Part shown: positions 1-5,359 of the stretch, piece after piece
Numbering within the stretch: position 1 is the stretch's first letter
Layout of the letters: every line of letters begins with the position of its first letter
NCBI GenBank assembly: GCA_016929205.1
Contig: JAFGJF010000145.1
Coordinates: 1-5,674, forward strand
Direction of reading: 5' to 3'
DNA length: 5,674 bases
Origin: Anaerolineae bacterium
GTDB taxonomy: Bacteria > Chloroflexota > Anaerolineae > JAFGEY01
The notes under the pieces: generated by a model
The model's database searches: none
What the model was told of the DNA's origin: nothing
What the model saw: the letters and a program-made list of their open reading frames with translations, nothing else
Made by a program: the position numbers and the translations under genes

Positions 1-196
1 CAGCACCAACCCGGTAGCGATCAACGATGCAGACCCAAGCGTCGCGAACGTCAAGAACGGCAGCTACCCGATCTTCCGCCCGCTGAACATGCTCACCAAC
101 GGTGCGCCCAGCGATCTGGCGGACGCGTTCATCAGCTTTATCCTGGGCCCGCAGGGGCAAGAGACCGTTTCCGAAGACTATATCACGGTCAAGTAA
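1..196 (+). CDS. pstS: Phosphate-binding protein PstS, C-terminal end only (5' truncated by window edge)
   Basis: The reading frame is open from base 2 and stops at TAA 194-196, giving the last 64 residues of a protein that begins outside the window. The fragment contains a YPIFRPLNM stretch followed by a helix ending in FISFILGPQGQETV. This is the usual close of phosphate ABC-transporter binding proteins (G-YP-x-x-RPL, then an F-x-x-F-I-x-x-x-x-GQ helix). The family captures phosphate outside the cytoplasmic membrane and hands it to PstC/PstA. The signal peptide and the phosphate-binding residues lie upstream and cannot be judged. Its place directly before pstC, pstA and pstB is the standard pst order and supports the call strongly. 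A stem-loop follows the stop codon, which may let pstS be expressed above the membrane genes. Confidence 0.9.
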   Translation, partial: STNPVAINDADPSVANVKNGSYPIFRPLNMLTNGAPSDLADAFISFILGPQGQETVSEDYITVK

Positions 197-218
197 GACG
201 CGTTCGGTGGTATTTGAC

Positions 219-263
219 AAGGGGATGCAGCCGAGTCTGCATCCCTTTGCAGCATGTTTTTTT
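219..263 (+). terminator. Stem-loop plus T-run between pstS and pstC (terminator, attenuator or mRNA-stabilising hairpin)
   Basis: Bases 219-230 pair with 237-248 across a 6-base loop (CCGAGT), giving a 12-bp stem with one G-T wobble. A run of seven T follows at 257-263. The spacer of 8 bases between stem and T-run is longer than in a textbook intrinsic terminator, so readthrough is plausible. A weaker alternative hairpin pairs 237-241 with 248-252 and lies closer to the T-run. Such a structure after the binding-protein gene of an ABC-transporter operon commonly sets a high ratio of binding protein to membrane subunits; that role is inferred here. The rest of the 197-379 gap shows no gene, no clear Pho box and no convincing promoter. 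Confidence 0.6.
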
Positions 264-368
264 CCGGCTCGTTCGAGTCGTCGTTGGCACAGGATCTATG
301 ATGAAAGAAAGCAGAGCAAACATTGGCTTGAGCCCTTTCGTCGTCGATCTTGTGCTGTTTTGAGAGGC

Positions 369-373
369 AGAGG
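369..373 (+). promoter_or_regulatory. Ribosome binding site of pstC
   Basis: AGAGG lies 6 bases before the ATG at 380. It favours that start over the in-frame TTG at 350, which has no good purine-rich element in front of it. Confidence 0.6.
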
Positions 374-379
374 TTGGGT

Positions 380-1786
380 ATGAGTGAAAAACAGGTAGGG
401 CAAGTCCCCAAAAGGCCGATCTTGGTGACGGTGATCGCGATTCTGGTTGTTTTGTGTGCGGTCGGCGCATTGGCGGGCAGCGTTGTCCTGAGCGCTAACG
501 CACCGGATGCCACACTTGACACAGAGACAACAGACCAAGAAGCTCAGAAAGGGCTGTCTCCGATCTGGACCATCGCTGCCGGGATATTGGTTGCCGGGCT
601 GGGCCTTTGGATCGCCTGGGGGCTGTGGCGTCTGCAAAACTGGGCGCGTACAGCGCTGATTTTCCTGATCGGTGCCGGGCTTGTCTATTTTATGGTGACT
701 GTTCTCTTTGACGTGTCGGCACAGATTTTTGCTGGGGAACAGGTTGTACCGATCCTTGACGTGCTGGCGATTCTGTTCCGGGGCCTTCTCCGCGTCGTTT
801 TGGTCTGTGCCGCCCCATCAGGGATCATTTATAGTCTTTTCCGGTATGGGTGGTATTTTGAGGACAACCCCGGCCAGCGCAACTTTGTCGACCGCGTGGT
901 GCGTTACATCCTGCTGACCGCCGCCCTGAGTTCCGTTTTCATTGTGTTTTTGATCATCCTCTTTACGCTGCGCGAAGCCTGGGCATCGATCGAGACGCTC
1001 GGTCTGGACACGATGCTGCTGGGGACAGTCTGGCGCCCCGGTTCAATCATCGGCAACGACACGGCCCAATTTGGCATGCTGCCGATGGTGGTCAGCTCGA
1101 TCCTCAGCACGGCGGGTGCGGTGATCCTGGGCGTGCCGCTGTCCATCGGTACGGCTATTTTGCTGGCCGAGATTGCCCCACCGGCAGTACGTGAGATCGT
1201 GCGCCCGGCGATCGAACTGCTGGCTGGCATTCCCTCGGTGATTTACGGCCTGTTTGGGATGGTGGTGATCGCGCCAATGGTTCAAAAAGCCTGGCCCAGT
1301 ATTCCCTACAACACCGGCTATGGCTTGCTGAACGCCTCGATCATCCTGGCAGTGATGATTATTCCCACCGTCACCAATATCGCCGAGGACGCGATTCGCG
1401 CGGTGCCCAGACGCTACAAAGAAGGTTCGCTGGCGCTGGGGGCCACCCACTTTCAAACTATTTACCAAGTCATTTTGCCGTCGGCGCGCTCGGGCTTGAT
1501 TGCGGCCGTCATCCTGGGCATTGGCCGCGCGCTGGGTGAGACGATGGCTATGATTATGGTCATCGGCAACTCGATTTCGTTTCCCGAACCGTTGATCGAA
1601 GGCAAGCTGTGGACGATGGTCTTGAGCACGGCGCGTACGCTGACCGGCAACGTGGCCGTCGAGATTGCCTATGCCGAAGGCGTGCACCGCAGCGCGCTGT
1701 TTTTCACCGGCGTGCTGCTCTTTGTGATGATCTTTATCGTCAACAGCACGGCCCGTTACCTGATGAGGGAAAGGAGACAGGGATGA
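380..1786 (+). CDS. pstC: Phosphate ABC transporter permease PstC with an extra N-terminal membrane domain
   Basis: One of the two membrane subunits of the phosphate importer, pairing with PstA to form the path through the cytoplasmic membrane. The protein is 468 residues from ATG 380. The last 300 or so are a normal PstC: a helix at about 174-197, the FGMLPMVVSS segment at 231-240 opening the conserved permease domain, LLAGIPSVIYGLFG at 280-293, and the cytoplasmic EAA loop at about 336-369 (EDAIRAVPRRYKEGSLALGA) that docks on PstB. GRALGETMA at 382-390 is also typical. PstC is usually about 300 residues, so residues 1-170 are additional. They show about four hydrophobic segments (roughly 14-37, 62-84, 91-112, 124-153) with a GLWRLQNWAR motif at 81-90 and no function I recognise. 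The stop overlaps the pstA start by 4 bases (ATGA). Confidence 0.93.
   Translation: MSEKQVGQVPKRPILVTVIAILVVLCAVGALAGSVVLSANAPDATLDTETTDQEAQKGLSPIWTIAAGILVAGLGLWIAWGLWRLQNWARTALIFLIGAGLVYFMVTVLFDVSAQIFAGEQVVPILDVLAILFRGLLRVVLVCAAPSGIIYSLFRYGWYFEDNPGQRNFVDRVVRYILLTAALSSVFIVFLIILFTLREAWASIETLGLDTMLLGTVWRPGSIIGNDTAQFGMLPMVVSSILSTAGAVILGVPLSIGTAILLAEIAPPAVREIVRPAIELLAGIPSVIYGLFGMVVIAPMVQKAWPSIPYNTGYGLLNASIILAVMIIPTVTNIAEDAIRAVPRRYKEGSLALGATHFQTIYQVILPSARSGLIAAVILGIGRALGETMAMIMVIGNSISFPEPLIEGKLWTMVLSTARTLTGNVAVEIAYAEGVHRSALFFTGVLLFVMIFIVNSTARYLMRERRQG
1771..1776 (+). promoter_or_regulatory. Ribosome binding site of pstA inside the end of pstC
   Basis: AAGGAG lies 6 bases before ATG 1783 and overlaps the last pstC codons. 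It supports this start and translational coupling through the ATGA junction. A second, weaker element (GAGGG at 1803-1807) precedes an in-frame ATG at 1816. Confidence 0.7.
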
Positions 1787-2724
1787 GTTCTGAAACGTCC
1801 GTGAGGGTATCTACAATGACCATTTCCAGGAGTGCTAGAACACGAAACAATCTCGCGTTCAGAAAAGCCGCCCAGGCACTCGCCTTTGCCTTGTTTTGGC
1901 TGGCTGGGGCAGTAGCCGTCGCCGCCCTGTTGTGGATCGTCGGTTACGTGATGGTCAATGGCCTCAAGCAGGTCAACATCGAATTTCTCACCACGCGCCC
2001 GGCGGGCGGCGTCTCGGGTGAGGGTGGGATGTCGACCACGATCGTGACGACCCTGTACCTGGCCATTCTGACCATCGTCATCGCCACGCCGCTGGGCGTT
2101 GGGGCGGCGGTCTACCTGGTCGAATACGCGGGAGAGGCACAGGTATCCAGCAAGTTTGTTGCCATTTTGATCTCCATTGCCCGCTCTGGGGTGGAAATCC
2201 TGGCCGGCGTGCCATCGATCATCTTTGGCCTGTTTGGCTTTGCCCTCTTTGTGTCGGCGCTCAAACTCAAGTTCTCCCTGCTGTCGGCTGGATTGAGCGG
2301 GGCGTGTCTGATTCTGCCGGTCATCATCCGCACCGCCGAAGAAGCACTACTCGCCGTGCCGCGTGCTTATCGTGAAGGCAGTCTGGCCTTGGGCGCGACC
2401 AAGTGGCAGACGATCACCCAGGTGGTGCTGCCGGCAGCGACGCCAGGCATCGTTACCGGCGTCGTATTGAGTGTGGGGCGCATTGTCGCCGAGACGGCTA
2501 TTTTCTGGGTCACGCTGGGCGGCAGCTATCGCCTGCCTACCAGCCTGATGTCGTCGGGCCGCACGATGGCCCTGCACGTCTATTCGCTGGCTTCGGAAAC
2601 GCGGGCTTTTGATAAGGCGATGGGCACGGCAGCAGTGCTGATCGTGATCATTGTGGTGCTGAACCTGTTGATCAACTATACCTCGCGCACGCTGTCGGCG
2701 CGCGCAATGGGGAGGATGAAATAA
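1783..2724 (+). CDS. pstA: Phosphate ABC transporter permease PstA
   Basis: Second membrane subunit of the phosphate importer and partner of PstC. The protein is 313 residues, close to the usual PstA length. It has a basic, Ser/Thr-rich N-terminus (1-30), a first membrane helix at about 31-58, then the permease domain. Within it are GGMSTTIVTTLYLAIL at 81-96, an AVYLVEYA segment at 109-116, and LAGVPSIIFGLFGFALF at 140-156. The EAA loop that contacts PstB lies at about 186-219 (EEALLAVPRAYREGSLALGA), followed by VGRIVAETAIF at 231-241. A last helix spans about 281-298. The EAA segment closely mirrors that of PstC, as expected for this heterodimer. ATG 1783 is chosen for its strong ribosome site; ATG 1816 would shorten the tail by 11 residues. 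The stop codon directly precedes the pstB start. Confidence 0.95.
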   Translation: MSSETSVRVSTMTISRSARTRNNLAFRKAAQALAFALFWLAGAVAVAALLWIVGYVMVNGLKQVNIEFLTTRPAGGVSGEGGMSTTIVTTLYLAILTIVIATPLGVGAAVYLVEYAGEAQVSSKFVAILISIARSGVEILAGVPSIIFGLFGFALFVSALKLKFSLLSAGLSGACLILPVIIRTAEEALLAVPRAYREGSLALGATKWQTITQVVLPAATPGIVTGVVLSVGRIVAETAIFWVTLGGSYRLPTSLMSSGRTMALHVYSLASETRAFDKAMGTAAVLIVIIVVLNLLINYTSRTLSARAMGRMK

Positions 2725-3504
2725 ATGACAAAAGAATGTGAACAAGCAAAGCTGTGTGTGACGAATCTGAATATCTTTTATGGTTCATTCCAGGCCATTC
2801 GCGACGTGAGTGTGGACATCCCGGCCAATCAGGTCACCTCGATCATTGGCCCATCAGGGTGCGGCAAGAGCACCTTTCTGCGCGCCTTTAATCGGATGAA
2901 CGATTTGATTCCTACCACGCGAGCGGAGGGCCAGGTGTTGATGGACGATCAAGATCTATACCAGATCGACGTAGTCGAGCTGCGTAAGCGGATCGGGATG
3001 GTCTTTCAGCGGCCCAACCCTTTTCCCAAGACGATTTACGACAATGTCGCCTACGGCCCACGCGTCAACGGTCTGCGCAACAAAAAGGTACTGGATGATC
3101 TTGTGGAAAAGAGCTTACGCAGCGCGGCGCTGTGGGAGGAAGTCAAGGACGGTCTGCACAAGTCGGGACTGGCTTTGTCCGGCGGGCAGCAGCAGCGATT
3201 GTGCATCGCCCGTGCGTTGGCCGTCGAGCCGGATATTATTCTGATGGACGAACCAGCATCCGCGCTCGACCCGATCGCGACACTCAAAATCGAGGAATTG
3301 ATCCAGAAGCTCAAAGAAGACTATACGATCGTCATTGTCACTCACAACATGCAGCAGGCCGCGCGGGCGAGCGACTATACGACCTTTTTTAATATGGCCG
3401 AAGACCGCGCCGGGTACCTGGTGGAGCACGGGCCAACCAAGCAGGTGTTCACCAATCCGCGCGAAAAGCTGACCGAAGATTATATCACGGGACGGTTTGG
3501 GTGA
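2725..3504 (+). CDS. pstB: Phosphate ABC transporter ATP-binding protein PstB
   Basis: Cytoplasmic ATPase that powers phosphate uptake through PstC/PstA. The protein is 259 residues, a typical PstB length. All nucleotide-binding motifs are intact: Walker [10 protein letters not shown] at 42-50, Q-loop glutamine at 95 within VFQRPNPFP, signature LSGGQQQR at 151-158, Walker B IILMDEP at 171-177 followed by ASALDP, and switch histidine 207 in VTHNMQQA. The Asn-rich FNRMNDLIP stretch after Walker A, the [13 protein letters not shown] stretch and the C-terminal EDYITGRFG are hallmarks that separate PstB from other ABC ATPases. The ATG abuts the pstA stop, with GGGGAGG at 2709-2715 nine bases upstream. 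Unusually, the next gene is an arsenate reductase and not phoU. Confidence 0.97.
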   Translation: MTKECEQAKLCVTNLNIFYGSFQAIRDVSVDIPANQVTSIIGPSGCGKSTFLRAFNRMNDLIPTTRAEGQVLMDDQDLYQIDVVELRKRIGMVFQRPNPFPKTIYDNVAYGPRVNGLRNKKVLDDLVEKSLRSAALWEEVKDGLHKSGLALSGGQQQRLCIARALAVEPDIILMDEPASALDPIATLKIEELIQKLKEDYTIVIVTHNMQQAARASDYTTFFNMAEDRAGYLVEHGPTKQVFTNPREKLTEDYITGRFG

Positions 3505-3507
3505 TTT

Positions 3508-3517
3508 GAGGAAGGGG
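3508..3517 (+). promoter_or_regulatory. Ribosome binding site of the first arsC
   Basis: A purine-rich stretch, GAGGAAGGGG, ends 6 bases before ATG 3524. It decides this start over the in-frame TTG at 3497, which would lie inside the end of pstB. Confidence 0.6.
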
Positions 3518-3523
3518 CAACAG

Positions 3524-4003
3524 ATGTCAAAAAAGTACGTTTTATTTTTATGTACCGGCAATTCCTGTCGCAGCCAAATGGCCGAAGGGTTGATCAACCA
3601 CTTGATGAGGGATACCTGGAAGGCGTTTTCAGCGGGGACAAAACCGTCGGGGTACGTACACCCGATGGCTATACAGGCGATGGCCGAAATGGGGATCGAT
3701 ATTTCATCCTATCACTCCAAGTCGGTCAGAAAGTTTCATGACTTTGAATTTGACCGTGTGATCACCGTCTGCGATCATGCGGCAAGAAACTGCCCGGCGT
3801 GGCTAGGCAAAGGAATCGTCAAGCACATCGGTTTTCCTGACCCCGCCAAAGCAGATGGGACTGAGGAAGAACGAATGGCTGTGTTTCGCCAGGTAAGGGA
3901 CGGCCTTCGCGAGCAGGTCATCGCCTACCTTGAAAACGATGTCACGTATGGCGACACTCAATTGGAGGTGCATTTCGATGCCACGAGAGACCTTTCAGCA
4001 TAA
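3524..4003 (+). CDS. arsC: Arsenate reductase, thioredoxin-coupled LMW-phosphatase-fold type (first copy)
   Basis: Predicted cytoplasmic enzyme reducing arsenate to arsenite through a cysteine relay recharged by thioredoxin. The protein is 159 residues. The phosphatase-fold P-loop CTGNSCRS sits at residues 10-17, with nucleophile Cys10 and Arg16. The second and third redox cysteines are Cys83 and Cys90 in VCDHAARNCP, with the six-residue spacing of the plasmid pI258 ArsC family, and the DPA acid motif follows at 106-108. Plain low-molecular-weight tyrosine phosphatases lack this cysteine pair, so arsenate reductase is much the better call. A tail of about 20 residues beyond the usual C-terminus is encoded where the phoU ribosome site and start lie. 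The gene begins 19 bases after pstB and overlaps phoU by 26, placing it inside the pst-phoU transcript. A related copy starts at 5360. Confidence 0.9.
   Translation: MSKKYVLFLCTGNSCRSQMAEGLINHLMRDTWKAFSAGTKPSGYVHPMAIQAMAEMGIDISSYHSKSVRKFHDFEFDRVITVCDHAARNCPAWLGKGIVKHIGFPDPAKADGTEEERMAVFRQVRDGLREQVIAYLENDVTYGDTQLEVHFDATRDLSA
3964..3968 (+). promoter_or_regulatory. Ribosome binding site of phoU inside arsC
   Basis: GGAGG lies 9 bases before ATG 3978 within the arsC coding sequence. It decides the phoU start: an in-frame upstream start near 3930 would add 16 residues that do not look like PhoU. Confidence 0.65.
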
Positions 4004-4661
4004 TCTGGATACATTACAAGACAAGGTGTTGACACTGGGCAGCCTGGTCGAGAGCGCGTTGATCGAGTCGGCCCAAACGCTCAAAAAGCGGGATATGAAA
4101 GCGGCGCGACAGATCATTGCTCAGGATCGATCGATCAACGAGCGGCGATACGAGATCGAAGCGGAAACGCTGACCCTGATTGCTACACAGCAGCCGATGG
4201 CCGGCGATCTACGGACGCTGGCCGCGGTGTTGGAAATCGCCGCCGAGCTGGAGCGCATGGGCGACTATGCCAAGGGGATTGCCAACATCACATTGATGCT
4301 GGGCGAGCAGCCCTTGATCAAGCCCTTGATCGACATTCCGCTGATGGCCGACAAAGCGGTGGATATGCTGCATCGTGCACTCGATGCCTTTATCCGGCGC
4401 GATGTCGAGCTGGCGGCAGCGATTCCTAGCGAAGACGACGATATTGACGCGTTGTATAACCAGGTCTACCGCGAGTTGATCACGTACATCATTGCCGAGC
4501 CTAGAAACATCGAACAGGCTAACTATTTGTTGTGGGTGGCGCACAACCTGGAGCGCACGGCCGACCGGGTGACCAACATCTGCGAACGGGTGATCTTTAC
4601 CGTTACCGGCAAACTGGTCGACGTCGGATCGGAGAATGAAGGCATTGAAAGCCTGGGCTAG
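3978..4661 (+). CDS. phoU: Phosphate signalling regulator PhoU
   Basis: PhoU is a cytoplasmic helical protein that restrains phosphate uptake and signalling by contacting the Pst complex and, in many bacteria, the PhoR kinase. The protein is 227 residues, within the usual range, and shows the two repeated three-helix halves. The first metal-binding signature is ELERMGDYAKGI at 90-101. The second is NLERTADRVTNICE at 190-203. The N-terminus, with RETFQHNLDTLQDKVLTLGSL at 3-23, matches the normal opening of the family. It overlaps the upstream arsC by 26 bases and the downstream channel gene also by 26 bases. Residues 112-119 (PLIKPLID) come from an imperfect 12-base tandem duplication. No PhoR/PhoB pair is in the window, so whether this PhoU works through a two-component system here is unknown. 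Confidence 0.94.
   Translation: MPRETFQHNLDTLQDKVLTLGSLVESALIESAQTLKKRDMKAARQIIAQDRSINERRYEIEAETLTLIATQQPMAGDLRTLAAVLEIAAELERMGDYAKGIANITLMLGEQPLIKPLIDIPLMADKAVDMLHRALDAFIRRDVELAAAIPSEDDDIDALYNQVYRELITYIIAEPRNIEQANYLLWVAHNLERTADRVTNICERVIFTVTGKLVDVGSENEGIESLG
4311..4334 (+). repeat. Imperfect 12-base tandem duplication within phoU
   Basis: CCCTTGATCAAG is followed at once by CCCTTGATCGAC (10 of 12 bases identical). It encodes PLIK-PLID in the linker between the two PhoU halves. It keeps the frame and is probably a small local duplication. Confidence 0.6.
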
Positions 4662-5349
4662 TGAGCAAGTGGGCAAGGTTGTTGCCGAGCTGTTGGGCAC
4701 TTTTGTGCTCGTGTTTGCGGGTACCGGAGCCATTGTCGTCAACGATATGAGTGGTGGTACTGTCACGCACGTAGGTGTGGCCGTGGTTTTTGGCCTGGTT
4801 GTGATGGCGATGATCTATGCCGTGGGGGATGTTTCCGGCGCTCATTTCAACCCGGCCGTATCGGTAGCGTTTTGGCTGGCAAAGCGGATGCCGGGACACG
4901 AGGTGCTGCCCTACATGCTAAGCCAGATTGGTGGGGCAATTGCCGGCAGCGTGTTGGTATGGGCGGTATATCCACAGCATCCCAATCTCGGTGCAACTGT
5001 GCCCAGTGTGCCCGTCGTCAAAGCGTTTTTGCTTGAAGTGGTATTGACCTTTATCCTGATGTTTGTGATCATTCACGTCTCGACCGGGGCCAAGGAAAAG
5101 GGACTGATGGCTGGTGCGGCGATCGGGGCCACAGTCTGCCTGGAAGCGATCTTTGCCGGGCCGATGACCGGCGCGTCGATGAATCCAGCCCGGTCGTTGG
5201 CCCCGACTCTGGTTTCCGGGCAAATGAGTCACGTGTGGATTTATCTTGTTGCACCTTTTATCGGTGCGGCATTGGCCAGCGTTTCGTGCCGTCTGCTCAG
5301 AGGCCCGGAGTGTTGTGCCGTTCAGGATGGCGAAACATATAGCTGTTGA
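4636..5349 (+). CDS. MIP-family (aquaporin/NIP-like) channel, probable arsenite efflux channel
   Basis: Six-helix membrane channel of 237 residues, a normal length. Helices fall at about 14-35, 45-65, 93-112, 128-148, 157-177 and 199-220. The two pore half-helix motifs are HFNPAV (NPA at 72-74) and SMNPARS (NPA at 183-185). Hand alignment with E. coli AqpZ gives the narrow-filter residues Phe52, Ala171, Ala180 and Arg186. The histidine typical of strict water channels is replaced by alanine, which suggests a wider pore for neutral solutes such as arsenite or glycerol. The segment AGPMTGASMNPARSLAP closely resembles plant NIP channels. With an arsC on either side in the operon, arsenite release is the best role, though unproven. 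The tail is cysteine-rich (218, 227, 228, 237). The start is uncertain: ATG 4636 has only a close GGAG, while TTG 4645 has better spacing. Confidence 0.88.
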   Translation: MKALKAWASEQVGKVVAELLGTFVLVFAGTGAIVVNDMSGGTVTHVGVAVVFGLVVMAMIYAVGDVSGAHFNPAVSVAFWLAKRMPGHEVLPYMLSQIGGAIAGSVLVWAVYPQHPNLGATVPSVPVVKAFLLEVVLTFILMFVIIHVSTGAKEKGLMAGAAIGATVCLEAIFAGPMTGASMNPARSLAPTLVSGQMSHVWIYLVAPFIGAALASVSCRLLRGPECCAVQDGETYSC

Positions 5350-5356
5350 GAGGGAG
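5348..5356 (+). promoter_or_regulatory. Ribosome binding site of the second arsC
   Basis: GAGAGGGAG overlaps the channel stop codon and ends 3 bases before ATG 5360, with the GAGAGGG part at about 5 bases. It supports that start and close coupling to the channel gene. Confidence 0.55.
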
Positions 5357-5359
5357 ATA

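Noticed and set aside
214..242. TTGACA at 214-219 as a possible -35 element for pstC
   Set aside because: The hexamer 17 bases downstream (CTGCAT) is a poor -10 and the whole stretch is part of the stem-loop.
297..302. TATGAT at 297-302 as a possible -10 element upstream of pstC
   Set aside because: No recognisable -35 element lies at 15-19 bases upstream, and a lone hexamer is weak evidence.
197..379. Pho box or ArsR operator in the only intergenic gap
   Set aside because: No tandem CTGTCA-like or TTAACA-like repeats and no ATCAA-N6-TTGAT-like inverted repeat were seen. Only a short TCGTCGT direct repeat is present.
178..637. Overlapping minus-strand open frames across the pstS-pstC gap and pstC start
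   Set aside because: They lie antisense to pstC, have low-complexity compositions and resemble no known protein.
1043..1687. Long minus-strand open frame (214 codons) inside pstC
   Set aside because: It is antisense to the well-conserved permease core. Its His/Arg/Gln-rich composition is typical of a shadow frame in GC-rich DNA.
3524..4003. Calling the first LMW-fold protein a protein tyrosine phosphatase
   Set aside because: The Cys83/Cys90 pair and the CTGNSCRSQMAEG loop match thioredoxin-coupled arsenate reductases rather than simple phosphatases.
4209..4766. Minus-strand open frame (185 codons) opposite phoU
   Set aside because: It is antisense to conserved PhoU motifs, with no ribosome site or recognisable domain.
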